From: Promicromonospora sp. Populi
GTDB lineage: Bacteria > Actinomycetota > Actinomycetes > Actinomycetales > Cellulomonadaceae
Reading direction: 5' to 3'
DNA length: 64,000 nt
Assembly (NCBI RefSeq): GCF_041081105.1
Contig: NZ_CP163528.1
Location: 1,984,001-2,048,000 of the forward strand
Positions 36,516-44,643 of the stretch are shown here, in pieces. How positions within the stretch are numbered: position 1 is the stretch's first letter; the number at the start of each line of letters is the position of its first letter. The translations under genes and the position numbers were made by a program. The notes below the pieces were generated by a model. That model did no database searches. It had not been told where the DNA came from and saw only the letters and a list, made by a program, of their open reading frames with translations.

Positions 36516-37862
36516 CTACGGCACCAGCCGGTGCAGGTCCCGCGGGAACGGCGTCACCTCGCGGATGTTGGCCGCCCCCACCAGGCGCGCCACCCACCGC
36601 TCCAGCCCGATCGCGAACCCGCCGTGCGGTGGCATCCCGTGCTTGAACGCCTCCAGGTAGGAGTTGTACGACGCCGGGTCCTCGCCCCGCGCCTCGATGG
36701 CCGCGACGTAGTCGGCGTACCGGTGCAGGCGCTGCCCGCCGGTGACCAGCTCGAGCCCGCGGAACAACAGGTCGAAGCTGTTGCTCCACCGCTCGCCACC
36801 CGGTTGCCCGTCCGGGCCGGAGCCCGGCTCCGGATGCGTGTAGAACGGCCGCTTCGCCATGGGGTAGCCCTCGACCGCGACGAAGTCCGACCCGTGCTCG
36901 GCGAGCGCCCACTCCCCGAGCGCACGCTCGTGCTCGGGGGCCAGGTCGGGCTCGTCCGACGGCGCGCCGACCAGCTCCAGGGCGTCGGCGAAGTGCAGCA
37001 CCGGGAACTGCGCAGGGACCTCCGGGACCTCGACGCCCAGCCGCCCGGCGGCACCCGAGTTGCGTACGGCGTCAGCCATCCCAGCGACCACCTCGCGCAG
37101 CACCGCCAAGACGTCGCGATGGTCGCGCACGAACCCGAGCTCGACGTCGAGCGAGCGGTACTCCGCGAGGTGCCGCACCGTGTCGTGCGGCTCGGCCCGG
37201 AACACGGGACCGACCTCGTAGACCCGCTCGAAGACGCCGACCATCTGCTGCTTGTAGAACTGCGGCGACTGCGCCAGGTATGCGGGCCGACCGAAGTAGT
37301 CGACGACGAACACGTTCGCCCCCGACTCGGTGGCCGTGCCCACGAGCTTGGGTGTGCAGACCTCGGTGAAGCCCGCCGCGTCGAGCGTCCCGCGGAACCC
37401 GCGCAGGCTCGCCGCCGCGATCTCCCAGCGCGCCTTCTGCGCGGGGTGGCGCCAGGCGATCGCCGCGTGGTCGAGCATCGTGGGCAGCGCGGCGTTCAGG
37501 GCCGGCCGCCACAGCTCGACGGGCGGGGTCTCGGCGGCGTCGGTCAGTGGCGTGATCACGGGCTCGGTGACCTCCACGCCGCCGGGTGCCTGCGGGTTCG
37601 CGGAGACCGTGCCGGTCACCTCGACGACGGTCTCCTCGGGCGGCACCTGCGACGGCGTCCCTGACGGCCGCACGACTACCTGGGCGAGGCCGGTGCGGTC
37701 GCGCAGCACCAGGAACGTCACGGTCGCCAGCTCACGACGGCGGTGCACCCAGCCCTGCAGCCGGACGACCGAACCCGGCGGGACTGCCGACAGGTCGCGG
37801 GCGAGGGTACGGACAGGCACGCTCGCAACCGTGCTCGGGTACGGCAAGGGTGGTCTCATCAT
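36516..37862 (-). CDS. aspS: Archaeal-type aspartyl-tRNA synthetase (AspRS2, probably Asp/Asn non-discriminating)
   Basis: A 448-residue class IIb synthetase: OB-fold anticodon domain (about 15-110, VVRLQGWVHRRRELATVTFLV), then the catalytic core with motif 2 (VYEVGPVFRAEPHDTVRHL) and motif 3 (GFAIGLERWVARLVG). It lacks the bacterial GAD insertion and is short, as in archaeal-type enzymes that often charge both tRNA-Asp and tRNA-Asn. Start at ATG 37862 (a second ATG follows) behind GGAGGA, which is inside a T-box hairpin. A second, bacterial-type AspRS probably exists elsewhere in the genome. Confidence 0.88.
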   Translation of the reverse strand: MMRPPLPYPSTVASVPVRTLARDLSAVPPGSVVRLQGWVHRRRELATVTFLVLRDRTGLAQVVVRPSGTPSQVPPEETVVEVTGTVSANPQAPGGVEVTEPVITPLTDAAETPPVELWRPALNAALPTMLDHAAIAWRHPAQKARWEIAAASLRGFRGTLDAAGFTEVCTPKLVGTATESGANVFVVDYFGRPAYLAQSPQFYKQQMVGVFERVYEVGPVFRAEPHDTVRHLAEYRSLDVELGFVRDHRDVLAVLREVVAGMADAVRNSGAAGRLGVEVPEVPAQFPVLHFADALELVGAPSDEPDLAPEHERALGEWALAEHGSDFVAVEGYPMAKRPFYTHPEPGSGPDGQPGGERWSNSFDLLFRGLELVTGGQRLHRYADYVAAIEARGEDPASYNSYLEAFKHGMPPHGGFAIGLERWVARLVGAANIREVTPFPRDLHRLVP

Positions 37863-38035
37863 TCCTCCAGAGAGCGAAGGCCCTGGAGGAGCGGGCGGGG
37901 GCTAGGTCGCGGTGCCACCACTCCTTTGCCGGGAGACCCGGCCTCTCGTCGGTACGCCGCACGCGCGGGCAGGGCGTTCGCCGGGAGGTCCGGGCCGAGG
38001 TTCGTCACGCCTCACGCTCACCACCACGAACGTTA
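37863..38035 (-). promoter_or_regulatory. Translational T-box riboswitch upstream of aspS
   Basis: On the minus strand the leader has the T-box core TGGCACCGCG (37908-37917), preceded by AAAGGAG. Just before the start, TCCTCCAG (37883-37890) pairs with CTGGAGGA (37863-37870), an 8-bp sequestrator that hides the ribosome site. The alternative fold pairs GGAG before the T-box (37921-37924) with CTCC of the sequestrator arm (37888-37891), freeing the ribosome site: a class II translational switch. A short stem GAGG/CCTC (37997-38000 with 38010-38013) holds a loop containing GAC, a candidate Asp specifier codon. Uncharged tRNA should switch translation on. Confidence 0.8.
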
Positions 38036-38061
38036 TGCCCGACGACGAACCCCCCGCCACC

Positions 38062-38898
38062 TCATAGCTGGCCGTGCGCCTCCACCGAGAGGTCCTGCCA
38101 GTCGGCCCACGTCTTGAGCCGGTCGGCGTACACCTGCTGGATCATCGGGTAGAAGCCCTGGCCGAAGAGCACCCGCAGCGGCGGGTTGTCGGAGTCGACG
38201 ACCTTGAGGAGTGCCTGGGCCGCGGCGGCCGGGTCACCGGCGGGCTGCTTCCCCGCGAGCCCGCCGAGGTACTTGCGGAGCCCGTCGTAGGCCGGGTTGG
38301 TCTCGGCCAGGTGACCGTTGGCCAGCGGATCCGGGTTCTTGCCGGACCGGGTGGCGAAGCCGCCTGGCTCCACCAAGGTCACCTTGATGCCGAAGCCAGC
38401 GACCTCTTGCGCGAGGCTGTCGTTCAGGGCTTCGAGGGCCCACTTGGAGAGGTGATAGGCGCCGCCGAGCGGCATCGCGATGAGCCCGGCGGCCGAGGAC
38501 ATCTGGATGATGTGCCCGCCGCCCTGCTCGCGCAGGTGGGGCAGCACGGCCTGGACTACCCACACCGCACCGAAGAGGTTGGTCTCGAGCTGGTCGCGCA
38601 ACTGCGCCTCGGTCAGCTCCTCGATCGCACCGATCTGCGCGTAGCCGGCGTTGTTGACGACGACGTCGAGCCGGCCGAAGTGCTCCCTGGCCTGCTGCAC
38701 GCTCGCGAAGACCGCGGCCTTGTGGGTCACGTCCAGCCCGATCGGGAGCACCGCGTCGCCATAGGCGGCGACCAGATCGTCGAGGCTGCTGGTGTTCCGG
38801 GCGGTCGCGGCCACCTGGTCACCGCGAGACAGGGCCGCCTCGACGAACTCGCGGCCCAGGCCGCGAGACGAGCCGGTGACGAACCAGGTCTTGGTCAT
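38062..38898 (-). CDS. Short-chain dehydrogenase/reductase
   Basis: A 278-residue classical SDR. The Rossmann glycine motif is VTGSSRGLG (about 7-15), NNAG (VVVNNAGYAQIG), the catalytic serine in QMSSAAGLI and the YxxxK pair in YHLSKWALEALN. The C-terminal part, with VEPGGFATR, matches the NAD(P)-dependent oxidoreductases often annotated as ketoreductases. Substrate unknown. Monocistronic by layout. Confidence 0.9.
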   Translation of the reverse strand: MTKTWFVTGSSRGLGREFVEAALSRGDQVAATARNTSSLDDLVAAYGDAVLPIGLDVTHKAAVFASVQQAREHFGRLDVVVNNAGYAQIGAIEELTEAQLRDQLETNLFGAVWVVQAVLPHLREQGGGHIIQMSSAAGLIAMPLGGAYHLSKWALEALNDSLAQEVAGFGIKVTLVEPGGFATRSGKNPDPLANGHLAETNPAYDGLRKYLGGLAGKQPAGDPAAAAQALLKVVDSDNPPLRVLFGQGFYPMIQQVYADRLKTWADWQDLSVEAHGQL

Positions 38899-38989
38899 GA
38901 TGGATTCCGTCCTGTGGTCGGTTGTCGTTCACCACGACGACGGGCAGGACGGAACAGACGTGACAACCGGCCTAGCGATCGGCCCGACC

Positions 38990-39026
38990 GTTGGGTGTAG
39001 ACGTGCGTCTACACCCAACCTAGGAT
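38990..39026 (+). promoter_or_regulatory. Palindromic operator and -10 box of the toxin-antitoxin operon
   Basis: Bases 38990-39019 are a perfect inverted repeat with 14-bp arms (GTTGGGTGTAGACG) and a TG centre. TAGGAT at 39021-39026 ends 6 nt before the antitoxin ATG at 39033, so the transcript is probably leaderless. The operator would overlap the -35 region, as expected for autoregulation by the antitoxin-toxin complex. Confidence 0.75.
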
Positions 39027-39032
39027 GGAACC

Positions 39033-39302
39033 ATGAAGACCGTTGGCACACGCGAGCTGAAGCAGAACCCGCACACGGTGATCCAGCATGTCCTGGAGAC
39101 CGGGGACGAGTACGAGATCACGAATTACGGCCGCCCGACCGGCGTGCGGATCGTCCCTGATCACCCATCTCCTCGCCGCTGGGTTCCGGGAGGCAATCTC
39201 GCGGACATCCCGCCGATGAGTCCGCGCAACGCTGCCGACTGGCGCGCGGACGTCGAGAGCGCGATGACCGACGAGGTCACCGACCCCTGGGAGCGAGCGT
39301 GA
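39033..39302 (+). CDS. Phd/YefM-family antitoxin
   Basis: An 89-residue protein. The N-terminus MKTVGTRELKQNPHTVIQHV and the following EYEITNYGRPTGVRIVP match the Phd/YefM fold that dimerises and binds the operator; the C-terminal part (WRADVESAMTDEVTDPW) is the likely toxin-neutralising tail. Its stop overlaps the toxin start, the normal arrangement for antitoxin before toxin. Confidence 0.9.
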   Translation: MKTVGTRELKQNPHTVIQHVLETGDEYEITNYGRPTGVRIVPDHPSPRRWVPGGNLADIPPMSPRNAADWRADVESAMTDEVTDPWERA

Positions 39303-39691
39303 TCCTGCTCGACACGAACATCCTCATCGACCTCGACCTGTACGAGTTCGGCTCACACGAGGAGTACGGCGCCAGCATCCTGTCCCGAGCCGAGCTCGAG
39401 TTCGGCATCCACGCGGCCAAGAACCCGCACGACGCCGCCGAGCGCACCCGTCGGATCAACCAGCTCGACCAGCGGTTCGCCTGGGTCGAGCTCGACATCG
39501 AGTCGACTCGTTCTTACGGCATCGTGGCGGCCGGAGCACGAGCCACTGGCGCAAAGGTCCGCAGCAAGGACGCCCTCATCGCAGCGCAGGCGCATCGGCA
39601 CGGCGCCGCTGTGATGACTGCCAACATCGACGACTTCAAGCCCTTCGACCACCTCGTCGAGATCGTCGCCCCTGTTCGCCGGAAACGATGA
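39299..39691 (+). CDS. vapC: PIN-domain toxin (VapC type)
   Basis: A 130-residue PIN ribonuclease, start GTG 39299. The conserved acidic residues are present: Asp in ILLDTNILID, Glu in LSRAELEFGI, Asp in SKDALIAAQA and Asp in MTANIDDFKPF. Members cleave tRNA or rRNA in a Mg2+-dependent way and stop translation when the antitoxin is degraded. Paired with a Phd antitoxin rather than VapB, a mixed arrangement that is also known. Confidence 0.9.
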   Translation: MILLDTNILIDLDLYEFGSHEEYGASILSRAELEFGIHAAKNPHDAAERTRRINQLDQRFAWVELDIESTRSYGIVAAGARATGAKVRSKDALIAAQAHRHGAAVMTANIDDFKPFDHLVEIVAPVRRKR

Positions 39692-39708
39692 GACCCGCGT
39701 CGCATGTT

Positions 39709-39781
39709 GGTGCGCTTCTACCCAGCGATTATGCCCGGAAATCGCGGGAATACCGGCCCAATCACTGGGTAGAAGCGCACC
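39709..39781. terminator. Long hairpin between toxin and peptide-binding protein genes
   Basis: A 22-nt left arm (39709-39730) pairs with 39760-39781, one mismatch, around a 29-nt loop. It sits between converging genes and has no T-run, so it may terminate both. The arms contain GGGTAG-like sequence also present near other hairpins at 47.68 and 49.53 kb. Confidence 0.6.
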
Positions 39782-39799
39782 TCTGAGGGGAGCCCAGGG

Positions 39800-41485
39800 C
39801 TACTGGGCCCCGAACGACCACAACGGCAGGTTCGCGAGCGTCCCCCGCCAGAACGGCGCCGCCCCGCCCACGGCCACGTCGTTGCTCACGACGGACGCGG
39901 CGCTGTCGGAGTAGAGCCCGAGCTGCGGCAGGTCCTCCTGCAGCACCGCCTGGAGCTCGGCGTAGATCTCCTCGCGGGCCGCCGTGTCGGGCTCGCTCTT
40001 GCCCTCGGCCAGCAGCTCGTCCGCGACGTCGCTCGAGTAGCCCGTGTAGTTGCTGGAGCCCTGCGAGCCGTACATGAACGTCACGTCGGGGTCGATGTTG
40101 AACGTGTTGCCGATCAGCAGCATGTCGTAGTCGCCGTCGTCCGCCATGGTCAGCAGCGTCGGGAAGTCCACGTTCGTCTGCTCGACCGTGAAACCGACCG
40201 CTTCGAGGTTCTGCAGGATGATGTCGGCGGACTGCTCCCGGATCGCGTTGCCCGTCGGGACCACAAAACGGAGCGTGGTCTCCTCGTCGAAGTCCGTGCC
40301 CTCGAGGAGCTCGCGTGCGAGGTCCGGGTCGTAGGTGATCTGCTCGAGGTCGGTGTCCAGGTACGGGCTCTGGCTCGTGTACGGGCCGTCGACGATCTCC
40401 CCGTTGCCCTGCAGGAGCTGGTCGACGATCTGCTCGCGGTTGATGGCGTGGGCCATCGCCTCGCGCACCTCGACCTCCGGGACGGTCTCGGTGTTGAACT
40501 CGATGAACTGCACACCGAGGGTCGGGTCGAGCCGGGTGGTGACGTTGTCCAGGCCCTCGACGGTGGCCAGGTCCTGGACCGGGATGTTGCCGATCCCGCC
40601 GCCGGAGTTCATGTGGATGGCCCCCGCCTGCAGGTCACCGGCGAGGTTCGCGGCGGGCATGATGCGCACGGCCACGTTCGGAATCTCCGGCGTCCCCTCG
40701 TAGTAGTCGGTGCGGGCCGCATACTCGATGGAGACGTCGTCGGTGTAGCTCGCAAACGTGTACGGGCCCGACGTGACGTCCGGGAGCTGGGCGAACTCGC
40801 TCTCGCCGAACTCCGCCGGCGGGATGTCCGCCAGGTGGTGCGCCGGGAGGATGAGCAGCCGGCTGCCGATGATCTCGTAGATGTAGTTCGGGTCCACGGG
40901 CTGCGCGGTGCGCAGCTCGATGGTCTGCTCGTCGACGACGGTCACGCCGGGGATCTCGGTCTCCCCCGCCGGCAGCTTGCCCGTGACGGGGTCGACGCCT
41001 TCGAGCGAGGAGATGCTGGTGCCCAGCGCCGTGAGCGAGTCCGGGTTGGCGATGAGGTTCAGGGTGAACGCGACGTCGGCCGACGTGACGGGCTCGCCGT
41101 CGGACCAGGTCGCATCCGGGTTGAGGGTCACCGTGTAGGTCTGGTTGTCCTCGGTCTCGAACGACGTAGCCAGCTCGGGCGTGAACTCGAGCAGCTCGGG
41201 CTGGTCGAGCAGGGAGTCGAGGACGAACTCGTTGGCCCACTGGCCGCCGACGTCCGTCTGGTTGATGGGGTTGAAGCTCGCCACCGGGTTGATGTTCCCG
41301 ATGATGAGCGTCTCGCCGTCGGCCCCGCCGTCGGTCGAGCCACCGCCGTCGTCCGCCTGCTCCGAGGAGAAGCCGCCGCCGCAGGCGGCCAGCGCGAGCG
41401 CTGTCATGGAGGCGAGCACAGAGGCGAGCACAGGGGCGAGCACGGGCCTGAGCACGGGCCTGGTCCGGATCGTCGAACGTGTCAC
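39800..41485 (-). CDS. Oligopeptide/dipeptide ABC transporter substrate-binding lipoprotein
   Basis: A 561-residue family-5 extracellular binding protein, start GTG 41485 after AAGGAA. The signal has a repeated four-residue pattern (RPVL, APVL, ASVL) and the lipobox LALAACGGG. The mature domain has NPINQTDVGGQWANEFVLDS, NPDATWSDGEPVTSADVAF (typical WSDGxPxTAxDV) and long alpha/beta lobes. It binds peptides outside the cell for the permeases and ATPases transcribed ahead of it. Last gene of a six-gene minus-strand operon. Confidence 0.92.
   Translation of the reverse strand: MTRSTIRTRPVLRPVLAPVLASVLASMTALALAACGGGFSSEQADDGGGSTDGGADGETLIIGNINPVASFNPINQTDVGGQWANEFVLDSLLDQPELLEFTPELATSFETEDNQTYTVTLNPDATWSDGEPVTSADVAFTLNLIANPDSLTALGTSISSLEGVDPVTGKLPAGETEIPGVTVVDEQTIELRTAQPVDPNYIYEIIGSRLLILPAHHLADIPPAEFGESEFAQLPDVTSGPYTFASYTDDVSIEYAARTDYYEGTPEIPNVAVRIMPAANLAGDLQAGAIHMNSGGGIGNIPVQDLATVEGLDNVTTRLDPTLGVQFIEFNTETVPEVEVREAMAHAINREQIVDQLLQGNGEIVDGPYTSQSPYLDTDLEQITYDPDLARELLEGTDFDEETTLRFVVPTGNAIREQSADIILQNLEAVGFTVEQTNVDFPTLLTMADDGDYDMLLIGNTFNIDPDVTFMYGSQGSSNYTGYSSDVADELLAEGKSEPDTAAREEIYAELQAVLQEDLPQLGLYSDSAASVVSNDVAVGGAAPFWRGTLANLPLWSFGAQ
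41412..41466 (-). repeat. 12-bp tandem repeat in the signal peptide of the binding protein
   Basis: Four to five imperfect 12-bp units (read on the plus strand as GAGCACGGGCCT or GAGCACAGGGGC) encode RPVLRPVLAPVLASVLAS. Copy-number change would keep the frame and alter the length of the hydrophobic signal. Confidence 0.6.
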
Positions 41486-41498
41486 GTCGTTCCTTCTT

Positions 41499-42707
41499 TC
41501 ATCGTGCTGGATTTGCCAGGGTCGATACGGCGAGCTCCGCGAGCGCCGCCGCCTGCTCGCCGAGCACGGAGTCGTCGAACCGGACCTTGGCCGAGTGGTT
41601 CGACGGCGCGCCTTCTTCCGCGACGTCGTCCGGGCGGGCGCCCAGGTGGATGAAGCAGCCCGGGACGCGTTCGAGCACGTAGGAGAAGTCCTCGGAGCCC
41701 ATGATCGGGTCGGGCCGTTCGGCCACCCGGTCCGCGCCGTACAGGCCGGCGAGCACGTCCTTGGCGTGGTCCCACATCTCCGGGTCGTTGACGGTCACCG
41801 GGTAGAGCTGCTGGAAGTCGGCGTCGGCGGTGCAGCCGTGCGCGGCGGCGATGTTGTGGACCAGCGCCGGGAGCTCGACCGATACCTGTTCGAACGACTC
41901 GCGCGAGAGGGTGCGGACGGACGCCGCGATCTCGGCGGTGGACGGGATGATGTTGAACGCGGTACCCGCGTGCAGCTGGCCGACGGTGATGACAATCGGG
42001 TCGAACACGCTGTGCCGGCGTGTCACGTAGGACTGGAACGCGCCAACGATCTCGGCCGCGACCGGTATGGGGTCGACCGACTTCCACGGGGACGAGCCGT
42101 GGCCGCCCTTGCCGTGGATGGTCACGCGCAGGACGTTCGCGCCGGCCATGGAGGTGCCGGGCTTGGTGTGGAAGAGGCCCTTGTCCTCCAGGCCGGAGAC
42201 GTGGATGCCGAACGCGGCGTCGACGGGCGTGCCGGCCGCGTCCAGGAGACCCTCCTCGATCATGGGCAGCGCACCGCCCGGACCCTCCTCGGCGGGCTGG
42301 AACATGAAGACGACGTTGCCCGCGAGCTCGGCCTTCCGGGCACTCAGCAGCCGCGCGGCGCCGACGAGGCCGGCGACGTGCAGGTCGTGACCGCACGCGT
42401 GCATGGTGCCGGTGGTCGAGGCGAACGGCTCCCCCGAGTCCTCCACGATGGGCAGGCCGTCCATGTCGCCACGCAGCAGCACGGTCCGCACCTGCCCTGC
42501 CGGCACCGGGAGGTCCCCGCGGAGCACGGCGACGACGGAGCTGAGGCCCTTGCCGGTGGTGATCTCCAGCGGCAGGCCGTCCAGCGCCTCGAGGACCGCG
42601 GCCTGCGTGAGCGGCAGGTGCAGGCCGAGCTCGGGGTGCTGGTGGATCCGCCGCCGCAGGGCGACCAGGTCGTCATGGATGAGTGCGGCGTCGTCGACGA
42701 AGCCCAC
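41499..42707 (-). CDS. M20-family amidohydrolase
   Basis: A 402-residue enzyme. I start at GTG 42707 because of the good ribosome site GAGGGAG; the open frame runs further upstream with poor sequence. Metal-binding motifs are RGDMDGLPI, MHACGHDLHVAGLVGA and QPAEEGPGGA, with the dimerisation domain GKGGHGSSPWKSVDPI between. M20 amidohydrolases deacylate N-acyl amino acids or hippurate-like substrates. Lying inside a peptide-importer operon, it probably trims imported peptides or N-acyl amino acids in the cytoplasm. Confidence 0.9.
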   Translation of the reverse strand: MGFVDDAALIHDDLVALRRRIHQHPELGLHLPLTQAAVLEALDGLPLEITTGKGLSSVVAVLRGDLPVPAGQVRTVLLRGDMDGLPIVEDSGEPFASTTGTMHACGHDLHVAGLVGAARLLSARKAELAGNVVFMFQPAEEGPGGALPMIEEGLLDAAGTPVDAAFGIHVSGLEDKGLFHTKPGTSMAGANVLRVTIHGKGGHGSSPWKSVDPIPVAAEIVGAFQSYVTRRHSVFDPIVITVGQLHAGTAFNIIPSTAEIAASVRTLSRESFEQVSVELPALVHNIAAAHGCTADADFQQLYPVTVNDPEMWDHAKDVLAGLYGADRVAERPDPIMGSEDFSYVLERVPGCFIHLGARPDDVAEEGAPSNHSAKVRFDDSVLGEQAAALAELAVSTLANPAR

Positions 42708-42730
42708 GGTTGTCTCCCTCAGTCTCGATG

Positions 42731-42760
42731 AGCACGGGTGTGCTCGGGTGTGCTCGGGTG
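42731..42760. repeat. 10-bp tandem repeat between permease and amidohydrolase
   Basis: TGCTCGGGTG occurs twice (42741-42760), preceded by the related AGCACGGGTG, in the 57-bp gap between two operon genes. AGCAC/GTGCT can also pair as a small hairpin. Confidence 0.55.
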
Positions 42761-42763
42761 TCC

Positions 42764-43696
42764 CTAACGATGGGCCTTGGTCTCGCGCGACTCCAGCGCG
42801 TCCCGTAGGCCGTCCCCGACGAAGTTGATGGCGAGCACGGTCACGAAGATCGCGATGCCGGGCGGTAGCCACAGCCACGGCTGGCTGGTCGTCACGGTGA
42901 TCGACTGGGCGTCGCTGAGCATGTTTCCCCAGGACGCGGCGGGCGGGCGCACGCCCAGGCCGAGGAAGCTCAGGCCGGACTCGAGGATGATCGCGTTCGC
43001 GATCCCGAACGTGGCGTTGACGATGATCGGCGAGAGCGCGTTCGGGAGGATGTGCTGGAACAGGATCTTCGGCGTGCTGTAGCCGAGCGAGATGCCCGCC
43101 TTGACGTAGTCCTGGTTCTTGATCGACAGCACCGAGCCGCGCACCAGGCGCGAGATCATCGGCCAGCCGAGGAGGCCGATCGCGAGCGTGATGTTCGTCA
43201 GGCTCGGGCCGATGACGGCCACCAGGATCAGGATGACCATGAAGTACGGGAACGACATGAAGACGTCGGCGACGCGCATCAGCACGGCGTCGACCACCTT
43301 GCCGTAGTACCCGGCCGCCAGGCCGAGGCAGACGCCGATGACCACGTACACCGTGACCGCGCCGACGCTCACCGTGATCGATACGCGCGTGCCGTAGATC
43401 AGCCGGCTGAGCACGTCGCGCCCCACGGGGTCGGTCCCGAGCAGGTGGGCAGACGACGGCGCGGCCTGGAACTGGTCGAAGATCTGGTTCGGGTCGTGCG
43501 GCGCGAGCAGCGGGGCGAGGATCGCGACGAGGATCATCACCACGAAGACGAACAGCCCGACGCCGGCCAGGCGGTGGTGGAAGAACCTGCGGACCACGGT
43601 CCGCAGGTAGGACTCCTCCTTCCCGAGGCTCGCGACGACGGCGCGGGCGGCCGCCGTCTGGGCCGACGGGCTCGTCAGGGTCGTGGGGTCGCTCAT
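42764..43696 (-). CDS. Peptide ABC transporter permease (DppC/OppC type)
   Basis: A 310-residue permease. A first helix (GVGLFVFVVMILVAILAPLL) is followed by the motif HLLGTDPVGRDVLSRLIYGTR, which is typical of DppC, and five more helices with the EAA loop in YVKAGISLGYSTPKIL. Its start overlaps the end of the DppB-type gene. It forms the second half of the import channel. Confidence 0.92.
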   Translation of the reverse strand: MSDPTTLTSPSAQTAAARAVVASLGKEESYLRTVVRRFFHHRLAGVGLFVFVVMILVAILAPLLAPHDPNQIFDQFQAAPSSAHLLGTDPVGRDVLSRLIYGTRVSITVSVGAVTVYVVIGVCLGLAAGYYGKVVDAVLMRVADVFMSFPYFMVILILVAVIGPSLTNITLAIGLLGWPMISRLVRGSVLSIKNQDYVKAGISLGYSTPKILFQHILPNALSPIIVNATFGIANAIILESGLSFLGLGVRPPAASWGNMLSDAQSITVTTSQPWLWLPPGIAIFVTVLAINFVGDGLRDALESRETKAHR

Positions 43697-44643
43697 GTGT
43701 ACTCGATCCGCGGGTCGACGACGGCGTAGAAGATGTCGGCGAGGAGGTTCGCCGCGAAGACCGCGAGCGCCGCGATGAGGTTGATGCCCATCAGCACGGA
43801 GTAGTCACGGGACGAGATGGCCTGGATGGTGAGCATCCCCAGGCCGGGCCACTGGAAGATCTGCTCGGTGACGATCGCGCCGCCCAGCAGGCCGCCGAGG
43901 TCGATGGTGAGCACGGTGACGAGTGGGATCAGCGCGTTGCGGAGGGCATGTTTGCGGGTGACGACGCCGGGTGCGAGCCCTTTGGCGTGCGCGGTGCGGA
44001 TGTAGTCCTCGGAGAAGGCGTCGACCATCGAGGACCGCACGTAGCGGACCATGTTCCCGGCGATCGCCGTCGCCAGGACCGTGACCGGCAGGATCAGGTG
44101 GAGCAGGCTGTCCCACAGCCCGGTGTCGCCGCCGATCGTGGCCATGTTCCCGGTGGGCAGCCAGCCGAGCTGCAGGGAGAAGATGTAGATCAGGCCGAGG
44201 CCGAGGAAGAAGTTCGGCACGGAGACGCCGAAGAACGCGCCGCCGACCACCGTGTAGTCGGCCCAGGTGCCCTTGCGCTTGGCGGCGAGGATGCCCAGCG
44301 GGATGGCCGCCGCGTAGGCCACCACCATGGCCGCGCCCATCAGGAGGACGGTCGGGTAGATCCGCTCTCCGATGACCTCGGCGACCGGGGTGCGGGAGAC
44401 GTAGGAAAGGCCGAGGTCGCCGCGCAGGAGCTGGCCGAGCCAGTTGACGTACTGGACCATGATCGGTTGGTCCAGGCCCAGCGAGGCCTCGACACGTTCG
44501 ACGTAGTCGGGTGAGGCGTCGGCAGCGAGGTAGAGGTCGGCCGGGCTGCCGGGCGCGAGCTGGATGATGAAGAAGTCGAGGATCGTGACGCCCAGCAGGA
44601 CCGGGATCGAGATCAGGATCCGCCGGATGATGTAGGTGGTCAC
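43693..44643 (-). CDS. Peptide ABC transporter permease (DppB/OppB type)
   Basis: A 316-residue permease. Start GTG 44643 (VTTYIIRRILISIPVLLGV) overlaps the stop of the ATPase gene upstream; the frame beyond it is arginine-rich noise. The N-terminal helix, APGSPADLYLAADASPDYVE, five more helices and the EAA loop DYIRTAHAKGLAPG fit DppB. Its C-terminus overlaps DppC by 4 bases. Confidence 0.92.
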   Translation of the reverse strand: MTTYIIRRILISIPVLLGVTILDFFIIQLAPGSPADLYLAADASPDYVERVEASLGLDQPIMVQYVNWLGQLLRGDLGLSYVSRTPVAEVIGERIYPTVLLMGAAMVVAYAAAIPLGILAAKRKGTWADYTVVGGAFFGVSVPNFFLGLGLIYIFSLQLGWLPTGNMATIGGDTGLWDSLLHLILPVTVLATAIAGNMVRYVRSSMVDAFSEDYIRTAHAKGLAPGVVTRKHALRNALIPLVTVLTIDLGGLLGGAIVTEQIFQWPGLGMLTIQAISSRDYSVLMGINLIAALAVFAANLLADIFYAVVDPRIEYT

